Below, one piece after another: positions 17,270 to 25,547 of a stretch of 64,000 nt of DNA (its first letter is position 1; each line of letters opens with the position of its first letter). The notes under the pieces were generated by a model. That model was not told where the DNA came from. It did no database searches and was given only the letters and a program-made list of their open reading frames with translations. A program made the translations under genes and the position numbers. The stretch comes from Halomonas heilongjiangensis (lineage in GTDB: Bacteria > Pseudomonadota > Gammaproteobacteria > Pseudomonadales > Halomonadaceae): positions 1 to 64,000 of the forward strand of contig NZ_PNRE01000100.1 of NCBI RefSeq assembly GCF_002879645.1. The letters are read 5' to 3'.

Positions 17270-18007
17270 ATGGAACAGACAGAGAAAAAGCAGCGGCGAG
17301 GCCGCGGGCGGCCGCGGCTGGACGGTGGCACCGGGGAGGGAGTCGTCAGCCGGGAGGCGGTGATCGAACTGGCCTACGAGCTGGCGCGGAGCGAGCCCCT
17401 CGAAGACGTCTCCTTCGTCAGGCTTGCCAAGACGCTGGGGGTGGTTCCCGGTGCCCTGCACTACCACATCGGCACCAAGGACGATCTGACCTCCGCGATC
17501 CTCAACCGCTTCTACAAGCAGTTACTGGCGCGGCTGAGAGCGATCCCCGAGGACCTGCCCTGGCGGGATCGTCTACGCCGGTTCGCCTGCATCCTGATGG
17601 CCTGCGAGCGCGATCATCGCGGGGCGGCGGAGTATATCCAGACGAAGGCCAAGTTCCGGGTATTCCAGAAGGTGCGCTCAGGGGAGACCGACTACGGGGC
17701 GGCCTACCTGGATCACGCCTTCGGCATGTTCCGGGAAGCGGGCTTCGACGCCGAGCAGAGCGCGATGTTCTACCATGTGCTCGCCCTGCATTGCCTGGCC
17801 GCCGCCAACTCCCACGTGGCGCATCTGGAGCCGGCGGAGCATGAGCGCTTCCTGCTGAAGCAGGCGGGCACCTTCCCCACAGGGACGATGCCCGGCCTCG
17901 ATTTCGCCCTGAAGGCCTTTTCCCGCATCCGGGCGGACGATGCCTTCGAGTTCGGACTGGAGGCGCTGCTGGATCGCTTCGCCGCCGCCCGGCGGCAGGA
18001 GGAATGA
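17270..18007 (+). CDS. TetR-family regulator of the aromatic-acid cluster
   Basis: 245 aa. After a basic N-terminal tail (KKQRRGRGRPRLDGG) the helix-turn-helix includes VSFVRLAKTLGVVPGALHYHIGTKDDL, with the TetR-like ending GALHYHIGTKDDL. The remaining all-helical part is the ligand-binding and dimerisation domain. It is divergent from the VOC gene, with a perfect 17-bp operator between them that recurs at two further promoters of the cluster. The inducer is probably the aromatic acid or its CoA thioester. Confidence 0.9.
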   Translation: MEQTEKKQRRGRGRPRLDGGTGEGVVSREAVIELAYELARSEPLEDVSFVRLAKTLGVVPGALHYHIGTKDDLTSAILNRFYKQLLARLRAIPEDLPWRDRLRRFACILMACERDHRGAAEYIQTKAKFRVFQKVRSGETDYGAAYLDHAFGMFREAGFDAEQSAMFYHVLALHCLAAANSHVAHLEPAEHERFLLKQAGTFPTGTMPGLDFALKAFSRIRADDAFEFGLEALLDRFAAARRQEE

Positions 18008-18135
18008 GGAATGCCTATCCTCGAGGGTCCCTCCTCGCGGGGTAGGCTATTCTGAACCATGAAGCGCTGATCCATTAAGCCCCGGGGCTCCGGGCTTGCG
18101 ATGTGTCGGACAGGGGGCCCGCTTCGGGAGGTCCC

Positions 18136-18993
18136 ATGGCGATCACCCTGAACGCTGGCCTGCGCCGCGAGTATGAGCAGCTGTTCGAGAGCTGCCGCAT
18201 TCGCCCCGAGCGCATGGCCGAGGTCGAGCGCACCATCGACAAGCTGGTCCAGCACCGCGCCCGCTACGACACCGTGACGGCGCGCCGGGGCGTGCCCTGG
18301 AGCTTCGTCGCCCTGGTCCACAACATGGAGTCCGGGGGCAATTTCTCCTGCCACCTGCACAACGGCGACCCGCTCACCGCCCGCACCGTCCAGGTGCCCG
18401 CCGGGCGGCCGAAGCAGGGCTCACCGCCCTTCACCTGGGAGGAGAGCGCCGCCGACGCCATGGCGCTCAAGCAGCTGGGCGAGCGCACCGACTGGAGCCT
18501 GGCGGGCCTGCTCTTCCAGCTCGAGCGTTACAACGGCTGGGGATATCGCCGCTACCACCCGCATGTTCTGTCGCCCTATCTCTGGAGCTTCTCCGAGCAC
18601 TACCACAGCGGACGCTACGTGGCCGACGGTCGCTGGTCCGAAACCGCGGTGTCGAAGCAGTGCGGCGCGGCGGTGGTGCTGCGGCGCCTGGCCGAGAAGG
18701 GGCTGGTGGATTTTACCGACCGGCCCCGCGTCACCCTCTACGCCGCCACGGATGCCGAGCCCGCCGCACGCGAACCGCTGGTGCCGCGCCACACCACCCG
18801 CCGCACGGCCGATGCCGAGCGGGCCGAACACCTGCAGCGCTGGCTGAACACCTTCCCCGGCATCTTCCTGAAGGTCGACGGCATCCCCGGTGACAACACC
18901 TCCGGGGCCTATCGCACCGCGACCGGTCACTACCTGCCGGGCGACCCCCGGGCGGGTCAGGACCCACCGTGCACGCAGGCCATCTCGTCGTAA
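18136..18993 (+). CDS. Lysozyme-like protein with C-terminal peptidoglycan-binding-like tail
   Basis: 285 aa from ATG 18136 (MAITLNAGL). The central part reads VPWSFVALVHNMESGGNFSC and then ERYNGWGYRRYHP and LSPYLWSFSEHY, the pattern of lysozyme-like peptidoglycan hydrolases in which a glutamate after VHNM acts as acid. The C-terminal 60 residues (HLQRWLNTFPGIFLKVDGIPG) resemble a peptidoglycan-binding module. No signal peptide is visible, so export or a phage-derived use is unclear. It converges on and overlaps the patatin gene by 37 nt. Confidence 0.7.
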   Translation: MAITLNAGLRREYEQLFESCRIRPERMAEVERTIDKLVQHRARYDTVTARRGVPWSFVALVHNMESGGNFSCHLHNGDPLTARTVQVPAGRPKQGSPPFTWEESAADAMALKQLGERTDWSLAGLLFQLERYNGWGYRRYHPHVLSPYLWSFSEHYHSGRYVADGRWSETAVSKQCGAAVVLRRLAEKGLVDFTDRPRVTLYAATDAEPAAREPLVPRHTTRRTADAERAEHLQRWLNTFPGIFLKVDGIPGDNTSGAYRTATGHYLPGDPRAGQDPPCTQAISS

Positions 18994-20372
18994 CGCCCGG
19001 TGACCAACGACTGAAAGCAGGGCGAGCGCTCCAGCAGGACGCCGCCGATCCGGCGAAGGTCATCCACCTGCTCGGCGGGCAGGTCGAAGGTCGTCGGCAG
19101 GCTCAGGTAACGCTTCCGTTCCGTTTCATCCTCCAGTTGGTCGAAGCCGACATAGATGCGGTACAGCTCGACCTGGTGCATCGCCTCCCCGGGGGGCGCC
19201 TGTTCCCGCGACGCGCGCTGGGCGTCGGCCCGGGTCCTCATGGCCTGCCTGAGCAGCTCGACCGTATCGAAGGAGTAGTTGACCATCGGCGTCGTCGAGA
19301 TGGTGCTCACCACCTTGGTCAGCCCTGGCGCCCGGGGCGAGGTGTCGAAGTCCGGCGCCTGCTGGGTCTTGGCATCGACGACGATGACGACGAGCTTGTC
19401 GATCTGCTCCAGGTTCATCCTGGTCAGCACGCTCCAGGGCAGGTCGCTCGAGCGCAGGGCGGTCAAGGGCAAGCGCAGGCCGATATTGTCCGAGACACCG
19501 CCGTCCAGGAGATGCACGTAGCGCCGTTCGGGCGCCTGGTAGGTCCTCAGGCTGCGTGCCCGGTAGTAGCGCCGTGGATTCGAATCGAGATCCCGCAATC
19601 CGCTCGAGACCCAGGTCGGCTCCCGGTAGTCGCACCGGCCGGGATAGCTGTTCAGGGTCAGGGGCGTGAAGGCGATCGGGAAGTTCGACGACGCCGCCAC
19701 GGCGCGGGAGAGGGTCACGCCGTTCAGGTCGGCGCACAGGGGGTCGAACTGGGACTGGATGAAGGTGAAGGTCGCGCCCTTGGCCATGTCGGTGGCGTTG
19801 ATCAACAGGAAGGGCTTGCGGCCACGCGCGGCCAGGTCGCCGAAGTCGGCGTCGTCGAACAGCAGGTCCTGGTAGACCTCGTCGGCGATGTCGATGCGGC
19901 CGAAGGTCGGCGAGAGCAATCGCGCCCAGTTGTAGGGGTTGAACAGCTGGCCTTTCAGCCTGGCCTCGACGTTCTTGTAGAGGAAGTTCGCCTGGAAGCG
20001 GCCACCGGGTTCGAAGATCTCATCCCCCTGCAGGGCGTAATAGGCCGACGTGAAGCTGCCCCCGGACACCGAGGAGATGACGTCGACCTCCTGCAGCAGG
20101 TTGCGGCGCTCGCCGTCGATCTCGACCCAGGAATCCCGCAACGTTTCCAGCACGCCGTAGGAGAGCGCCGCGGCACGGGTGCCGCCGCCGGAGAAGGTCA
20201 GGATCACGAACAGGTCCTCGCCGCTGCCGGCGTCCTCCAGGTTGGCGTAGCGATAGCCCGACGCGGCATCGACACGCTCGAGCTTGGGGGTCTCCGGGAA
20301 GGAGGCGCAGCCCCCGAGCGACATCAGCGGCATGGCCGCCACCAGCATCCAGGCGAGGGCGGTGTGTCTCAT
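18957..20372 (-). CDS. Patatin-like phospholipase lipoprotein
   Basis: 471 aa with a lipoprotein signal (MRHTALAWMLVAAMPLMSLGGC, lipobox SLGGC). The patatin catalytic dyad is visible: oxyanion-hole motif FSGGGTRAAAL, nucleophile serine in SSVSGGSFTSAY and catalytic aspartate in LLDGGVSDNIG. It should release fatty acids from membrane lipids at the periplasmic or outer-membrane face. It is the last gene of the operon starting at 25260 and overlaps the previous stop (ATGA). Supply of fatty acid to the heme enzymes upstream is the natural reading. Confidence 0.9.
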   Translation of the reverse strand: MRHTALAWMLVAAMPLMSLGGCASFPETPKLERVDAASGYRYANLEDAGSGEDLFVILTFSGGGTRAAALSYGVLETLRDSWVEIDGERRNLLQEVDVISSVSGGSFTSAYYALQGDEIFEPGGRFQANFLYKNVEARLKGQLFNPYNWARLLSPTFGRIDIADEVYQDLLFDDADFGDLAARGRKPFLLINATDMAKGATFTFIQSQFDPLCADLNGVTLSRAVAASSNFPIAFTPLTLNSYPGRCDYREPTWVSSGLRDLDSNPRRYYRARSLRTYQAPERRYVHLLDGGVSDNIGLRLPLTALRSSDLPWSVLTRMNLEQIDKLVVIVVDAKTQQAPDFDTSPRAPGLTKVVSTISTTPMVNYSFDTVELLRQAMRTRADAQRASREQAPPGEAMHQVELYRIYVGFDQLEDETERKRYLSLPTTFDLPAEQVDDLRRIGGVLLERSPCFQSLVTGRYDEMACVHGGS

Positions 20373-20599
20373 GCGTCCGTGTCCCTGCGGGTGAATTCGA
20401 TGATCAAGGGGGCCGTGGGCAGCGTGCCGGTCACGTGGAGGTCGAAGTGGTCGGGCTCGAAGTTCTTCATCGAGGGCCCCAGGGTCACGATGTGATGGCC
20501 CGTCTCGACCTGGAACACCCGATTCGTCCAGGCCGCCGCCACGCCGTCGATCCAGACGAGCCGCCGGGTGGGAAATACGACCTTGAGGTACTGGTCCAT
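20369..20599 (-). CDS. 76-aa small protein in the heme-enzyme operon
   Basis: Starts MDQYLKVVFPTRRLVWIDG and is rich in beta-strand-forming residues, somewhat like a PEGA-type domain. No signal peptide. The stop overlaps the patatin ATG (ATGA), so it is co-translated with the lipase. Function unknown. Confidence 0.65.
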   Translation of the reverse strand: MDQYLKVVFPTRRLVWIDGVAAAWTNRVFQVETGHHIVTLGPSMKNFEPDHFDLHVTGTLPTAPLIIEFTRRDTDA

Positions 20600-20653
20600 G
20601 GCGTCCCTCCCTGCCGGGGCAGATGGTGTCCGGCAGTTGCTGCGCTGCAGGGC

Positions 20654-20699
20654 ACTGTCTGAAAAGTCGGCGAGCGCAGACAGTTTTCGGACAATGCCT
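20654..20699. repeat. Short stem-loop repeat, copy 1
   Basis: Contains the perfect inverted pair ACTGTCT / AGACAGT. A block beginning GAAAAGTCGGCGAGCG recurs in the divergent gap at 25497-25537. This copy sits inside the operon between the 149-aa and 76-aa genes, where it could cause partial termination or RNA processing. Confidence 0.55.
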
Positions 20700-21147
20700 A
20701 GGCCTTGTACTCCAGGGCGAAGTCCAGGATGCGGGTCCTGCCCAGCCACACCTTGCCCAGGTAGACCCCCGGCTCGACCTCGCGGATCTCGTCGCGCACG
20801 GCCCGGAAGAAGAAGGAGGTGCTCGAGTAGTCGATGACGATGGTCTCGCGGTCGTCCATCCAGCTCGGCGCCCGATAGACCTTGGCGACCACGAAGGAGA
20901 GGCTCAGCGGGGTGACCTTGTTGACCAGCACCCCGGCCGAGCCGTCCTCGGCGAACATGTCGAACACCTTGCCCTGCCAGGCGAACAGGCGGGCGAAGTG
21001 GGCGTAGGCCCGGGCGAGGGCGCTGCCGGTGACGATGGGCGTGCCGCGGGTATCGCCGTTGGGGATCGCGCCCGGCTCGGCCCGCCGGTAGAGCTCGTCG
21101 AGCTGGTCCCGGGGCATGTCCAGCCATTGCTGCACGGTGGTGCTCAT
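20698..21147 (-). CDS. 149-aa conserved-looking protein associated with catalase-fold gene
   Basis: No firm family assignment. Reads LDELYRRAEPGAIPNGDTRG near the start and ends ILDFALEYKA, with a beta-rich middle resembling DUF4334/GXWXG-type proteins. No signal peptide. Placed 20 nt after the catalase-fold lipoprotein on the same strand. A role in lipid or heme-product handling is possible but unproven. Confidence 0.7.
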   Translation of the reverse strand: MSTTVQQWLDMPRDQLDELYRRAEPGAIPNGDTRGTPIVTGSALARAYAHFARLFAWQGKVFDMFAEDGSAGVLVNKVTPLSLSFVVAKVYRAPSWMDDRETIVIDYSSTSFFFRAVRDEIREVEPGVYLGKVWLGRTRILDFALEYKA

Positions 21148-21167
21148 CGCGGGGTCTCCTCTGTCCG

Positions 21168-22268
21168 TCAGGGCGTCTCGTCGACCGAGAGCGTGGCGTT
21201 GTGGGTGGTACGCAGCTCGCCCGCGGCCTGGTAGAGGTCGCGCCGCATGCGGTTGATGCCGCCCAGGGGGCGGTGGGCCGGGTGGGTGTTCCAGGGGTTG
21301 AAGACCAGCGACTCGCAGCGCGCGAGGGCATCCGGGGTGTCGATCTCCTGGCGCGGCAGGCTGAGCCGCGCCACCGGCCGGAAGGGCGAGGCGTCCTCGT
21401 CCCAGGCCACCGAGGCGTCCTCGATGGGCATCGCTTCCGGGTCGGTCTGGAACTGCACCATGAAGGTCAGGCAGGCCTCGCCCCCGCCCAGCTGCGCGGC
21501 CATGGCGTTGCGCAGGTAGTCGGGGTCGTCGCCGTCCGCGCCATCGCCGTTCGGCGCCGCCTCGCCGTCACAGGGGCGCACGGCATACTTCACCGCCGAG
21601 GTCTCGTCGTCGCCGTAGCGGTAGGGGGTGGTGCTGTAGTAGCCGATGGCGAGGGGGCTGTCGGGCCGGCTGCGGGCGCGCAGCGCGATCCACAGCGACT
21701 TCGGCTGCGGGGCCAGGGGGTTGAGGAAGTACCACCACAGGCGGTCGTCGGCCACCGCCGAGACGAAGCGCTGGAAGTCCTCGGGGGTGCCGGCGAACAG
21801 CGCCGGGTGGCTGTTGAACAGGAAGTCCTGGTGGCCGCGCGAGCCGTCGACGCCCTCGGCGCCCGCCACACCGAAGAGCCGCACCGACAGGCCGCGCAGG
21901 TCCTTCACGCGGTCGTCCTGCTGGGTGGCATTGGCGAAGCGCAGCAGGGCCGCGTACTCGCCGGGCTCGGCGAACAGCCCGCGGGCCAGCTCGCCGGTGT
22001 GGGGCGGGACCTCGAAGGTGGCGCGGGCGCAGGCCACCGTCTTGGGCTGGTTGAAGCGCGGAATGGGCGTGCCCGCCGCCCGGTGGCGCTGGCCGATCTC
22101 GAGGATCCGCACCGTCATGGCCCGCTCGAGGGTCGCCTCGTCGGGGGCGATGCGCTCCTCGCCCAGGGCGAGCTCGGGGTCGTCGCTGCAGCCGGCGACC
22201 AGCCCCAGCCCCATGGACAGTGCCAGGGCCAGCGTGCCGACGGCGTGCTTACCGGGCGAAGGCATCAT
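21168..22268 (-). CDS. Catalase-fold lipoprotein (catalase-related, candidate hydroperoxide-converting enzyme)
   Basis: 366 aa with a lipoprotein signal (lipobox LVAGC, about residue 27). The catalase-like core has GLFAEPGEYAALLRFANA, DLRGLSVRLFGV, HQDFLFNSHPALF and the late block FNPWNTHPAHRPLGGINR. The strand where true catalases carry the distal histidine reads PKTVACARATFEV, so that histidine seems absent. This points to a catalase-related enzyme such as an allene oxide synthase or hydroperoxide isomerase type rather than H2O2 dismutation. The gene overlaps the end of the heme peroxidase gene by 20 nt. Confidence 0.8.
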   Translation of the reverse strand: MMPSPGKHAVGTLALALSMGLGLVAGCSDDPELALGEERIAPDEATLERAMTVRILEIGQRHRAAGTPIPRFNQPKTVACARATFEVPPHTGELARGLFAEPGEYAALLRFANATQQDDRVKDLRGLSVRLFGVAGAEGVDGSRGHQDFLFNSHPALFAGTPEDFQRFVSAVADDRLWWYFLNPLAPQPKSLWIALRARSRPDSPLAIGYYSTTPYRYGDDETSAVKYAVRPCDGEAAPNGDGADGDDPDYLRNAMAAQLGGGEACLTFMVQFQTDPEAMPIEDASVAWDEDASPFRPVARLSLPRQEIDTPDALARCESLVFNPWNTHPAHRPLGGINRMRRDLYQAAGELRTTHNATLSVDETP

Positions 22269-25260
22269 CGTTCTCGGCCCCCGGGCGGGGCGTCCACTCC
22301 AGCGAATAGTAGTCGCCGCGCGCCCGCGCCCAGGGGTCGAAGACGTTGACCACCGGGTCGAGCTCAGCGGCGAGTTCCGGCACCGTGCGCTGCAGCACCC
22401 GCTTCATCGGCGAGACCGGCTGGCGGTGGCCGTTGCTGGTGGCCGTCTCCATCACCACGCCGTCGGGGCCGTTGTGCATCACCCAGTCGTGGCCCAGTTG
22501 GGTGTAGAACTCGGGGCGGAAGCTCGAGGTGAAGAAGCGGTCGCTGAACAGGCGGCGCGAGGCGTTGAGGATGAACACCACGAACTGGGTCTCGGAGATG
22601 GCGAAGCCGTGGGGGCGCACCGGCTCGGCGAGCCAGCCGACCACGGCGTCGACGTCCTCGATGTTGTCGACCAGGGTGCCGTCGGGGTGGCCCAGGCAGT
22701 CGTCGGGGTAGTGTCCCGCGGCGTCGCGCTGGGCGTGGGAGATGACCTTGCCGGCATCGCAGACGTGCTGGCCGTAGACCTCGCGCATCTTCGCCACCAG
22801 CGCCTCCTGGCGGCGGCGCTCGGCGGAGTCTTCCGGCAGGCGGGCGTCGATGAAGTCGTCGAAGCCGGTCAGCTGCTTGAGGCCGTACTGGCGGCGGAAC
22901 TCGTTGAAGCGCGGCACGCCGCGTTCGCGGTCGCGAATGATGTCCAGCGCGGCGATATCCAGCTTGCCGGTGTCGGTGCCGAGGTGCGGCATGTCCAGGT
23001 TCTGCAGGAACTGGCCGTGGTTGCCCAGGGTCAGCAGGCCCAGGCGCTGGCGCCCCATGCTCAGCGCCCAGTCGGCGAGGCCGTGCTCGTGCAGCAGGTC
23101 GCTGGCGCCGGCGCGGAACCCCTCCAGCGCCGGCACCTTGCTGTGGATCCGATCCGGCGCGCCGAGGTCGCGCACCTCCAGCAGGTCGGGCACCAGCGGG
23201 TGGAGGCGATAGACGGTGATGAACTCCTCGGGGAAGTTGAACGGCGAGCCGAAGTGGTTGATGCCGCCGTTGACGTGGTCCGGGTTCTCCAGCGACCAGA
23301 TGTCATCGCGCCGCCCCCGCAGCTTCGCGAACAGCGAGCCATCCGCGTAGCGCTCGCTGCCCAGGCCGAAGATCCCCGGGCCGGCCGCCAGCACCGAGTA
23401 CCAGGCGTTGGCGTGGCGCTCGTCGTCGGAGGCGCGCAGCCGGTCGAGCACCCGCGACAGGGCGCTCTCCATGAACGCATGCTCGTGGAAGAGCCCGCTC
23501 CAGTTGGAGTTCATGCCGCGGTAGAGCGGCTCGTCGTAGAGCAGCTGGGGGGTCCACTCGATGGTGTGGATCTTGGCGATCATCGCCGCGACCACCAGGC
23601 GTGCGGCCTCGAACAACTCGTCGTCGGTCACATCCCGGTAGCGGATCACCCGCGCCGGCTCGGCCGGGTCGCGCAGCCCCGAGTCGGCGTCCGGGGTGGC
23701 GGCGGCCTGCTCGCGGAAGGCCGCGACGAAGGCGTTGTGCTCGCGGGCGAAGACGTTGTGGTAGAAGGCCATGCCGACGGTCCAGTTGTCGGGGAAGGCG
23801 GCGGCCTCCTGGCCGGCCCAGGCGGGGTGGATGCGCTCGCACGCCGCGTCGTCGGGGGCGACGTCGCAGCCGGGGCCGAAGCGCGGCAGGTAACCCGGGC
23901 CGTGGCCGTCGTTCGCCACCAGTTGCAGGCGGGCCGGGTCCTCGGGATCGCGCTTGACGCGGCTGGCGCTGACCTCGTCGTAGCCGTAGAGCTGCGAGGC
24001 GTCCCACCAGGCGGTGACGTGGTTGTTGAAGGTGCGGTGGGCCCGTGTCAGGTACTGCTTGCCCTGGTGATCGAAGGCCTCGGGGGCATCGGCCTGGGCG
24101 ACCAGGCTGGGCTGGAAGGCGTCACCGGGGCGGCAGCCCAGGGCGGCGGCCGCGTCGTCGGGCAGGCGGCAGCCCGCCGATTGCAGGCCCGTGCGATCGT
24201 TCTCGCCCTCGTTCAGGTGCGAGAACCAGTCGTGGGTCATGAACTGGATCCAGAAGGCCGCCAGCACGTTGAAGAAGGGCGCCTGGTGATAGTCGCAGTG
24301 CGCCTCGGCCGCGTGGCCGGGCAGCCCGCGGCCCTGGTTGCACAGCTCGGGCCGCGACTGCTCGCGGGTGAACAGCTCCCGGCTGATGCGCTGGGGGTCC
24401 GGGGTCATCGGGCCGAGCCGGTCGCCGTGGCGGGCCCGGGTCAGGTCGGTGTGCCCCGCGTCGGGGAAGGTTTCCGCGAACTCGACGTTGCGGGCGAACA
24501 GGGTACCGGTGGCGCCCATCAGGGGGTTGCGCAGGTCGTTGCAGATGCCGGTCAGGGTGCGGTGGCGGATCAGCTCGCCCCGGCACAGCTGCTCGGCGTC
24601 GCCGCCCACGGCTTGGTACTCGGGGTGCTCCGGCGGCAGGCGCATGGCAGCCCAGCGGGTCAGGGTGCTGCCCGGGGCGCCGTCGCGGCCCTGCACGTAG
24701 TCGCGGTAGGTGGCGTTGTCGAAGAGGTTGAACTTGATCAGCTCGACCCGCTGGTACTCCAGGTCGATCAGGGCGCCGTCGATGCCGCGGTCGTTGGGGT
24801 TGAGGTGCACCCGCTCGCTGAGCCCGCCGACCAGGGGGCGCAGCCAGCCGTCGTCGTAGTTGGCGTTGCGCGAGGCGCCGGCGCCGGTGGCCCAGTAGTG
24901 CTGCCAGTCGACCCAGGGGGTGTCGCGGCCCAGGGCCTCCACGGCGCGCTTGCCGCCCCGGCACAGGGCGGTGTCCTCCTGCACCTTGCCCAGGAAGCGG
25001 TCGGCCCGGTCGTCGGGCACCTCGCGCAGGCCGCCGGCCACCAGGCGCTTGCAGGCGCGCAGCGATGACCAGGTGGCCAGCCAGGAGGGCTTGTCGGCCT
25101 CGGGGTGGAGCGCGAGTGCCTCGTCGGCGGCGAGCCCGGCGCCGGGGGCCGCCAGCCATGCCAGCAGGGCCGTGGCGGCGAGGCCGTGCCGATGGCGGCG
25201 GAGAGGCGAGGGGCGAGAAGGGGTTCCCACGGCGGGGGAGCCCGGAAGCGAAGGTGACAT
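22249..25260 (-). CDS. Exported animal-type heme peroxidase (candidate fatty-acid dioxygenase)
   Basis: 1003 aa from ATG 25260, with GGGAGGA upstream; a start at 25287 is less likely. A long basic N-region with RRHRHG and a hydrophobic stretch ending GAGLAA form a signal peptide. Animal heme peroxidase landmarks: candidate distal histidine in WIQFMTHDWFSH (about H343), FYHNVFAREHNAF and candidate proximal histidine in AKIHTIEWTPQLL (about H565). This superfamily includes cyclooxygenases, alpha-dioxygenases and linoleate diol synthases. The linked lipase and catalase-fold genes favour a lipid substrate over halide peroxidation. First gene of the operon. Confidence 0.85.
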   Translation of the reverse strand: MSPSLPGSPAVGTPSRPSPLRRHRHGLAATALLAWLAAPGAGLAADEALALHPEADKPSWLATWSSLRACKRLVAGGLREVPDDRADRFLGKVQEDTALCRGGKRAVEALGRDTPWVDWQHYWATGAGASRNANYDDGWLRPLVGGLSERVHLNPNDRGIDGALIDLEYQRVELIKFNLFDNATYRDYVQGRDGAPGSTLTRWAAMRLPPEHPEYQAVGGDAEQLCRGELIRHRTLTGICNDLRNPLMGATGTLFARNVEFAETFPDAGHTDLTRARHGDRLGPMTPDPQRISRELFTREQSRPELCNQGRGLPGHAAEAHCDYHQAPFFNVLAAFWIQFMTHDWFSHLNEGENDRTGLQSAGCRLPDDAAAALGCRPGDAFQPSLVAQADAPEAFDHQGKQYLTRAHRTFNNHVTAWWDASQLYGYDEVSASRVKRDPEDPARLQLVANDGHGPGYLPRFGPGCDVAPDDAACERIHPAWAGQEAAAFPDNWTVGMAFYHNVFAREHNAFVAAFREQAAATPDADSGLRDPAEPARVIRYRDVTDDELFEAARLVVAAMIAKIHTIEWTPQLLYDEPLYRGMNSNWSGLFHEHAFMESALSRVLDRLRASDDERHANAWYSVLAAGPGIFGLGSERYADGSLFAKLRGRRDDIWSLENPDHVNGGINHFGSPFNFPEEFITVYRLHPLVPDLLEVRDLGAPDRIHSKVPALEGFRAGASDLLHEHGLADWALSMGRQRLGLLTLGNHGQFLQNLDMPHLGTDTGKLDIAALDIIRDRERGVPRFNEFRRQYGLKQLTGFDDFIDARLPEDSAERRRQEALVAKMREVYGQHVCDAGKVISHAQRDAAGHYPDDCLGHPDGTLVDNIEDVDAVVGWLAEPVRPHGFAISETQFVVFILNASRRLFSDRFFTSSFRPEFYTQLGHDWVMHNGPDGVVMETATSNGHRQPVSPMKRVLQRTVPELAAELDPVVNVFDPWARARGDYYSLEWTPRPGAENDDAFAR

Positions 25261-25496
25261 GCCGCAATCCTCCCTGGGGAAGCGCACCGGGGAGCGGGGC
25301 TCCGGGGGCGATTCCGTCTAGATCGGCGATGAGACGCAGGAAGTATAGTCAACGCTTTTCTTACGCTGCCATGTTGAAGTCTGACTAGACTGCGGGAAGA
25401 AAGGGTTATGCCGGTATAGGACGAGCGGGGGACCGGGGTGTGGGTGACCGGGGCACCGGCGCAGGCAGTTTCCGGGCATGGCCCGGACTCTAGTTC

Positions 25497-25537
25497 GAAA
25501 AGTCGGCGAGCGATGGCAGTCCTCGGACAGCGTCTAA
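25497..25537. repeat. Short stem-loop repeat, copy 2
   Basis: Begins GAAAAGTCGGCGAGCG and matches the copy at 20661-20699 with a few changes. It lies just upstream of the 25548 gene in the divergent gap of the two heme-enzyme operons. Confidence 0.5.
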
Positions 25538-25547
25538 GGATGGAGCG

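Noticed and set aside
21646..25068. 1140-codon plus-strand open frame opposite the heme peroxidase
   Set aside because: Low-complexity Val/Gly/Ala-rich product. The minus strand has heme-peroxidase motifs and a signal peptide.
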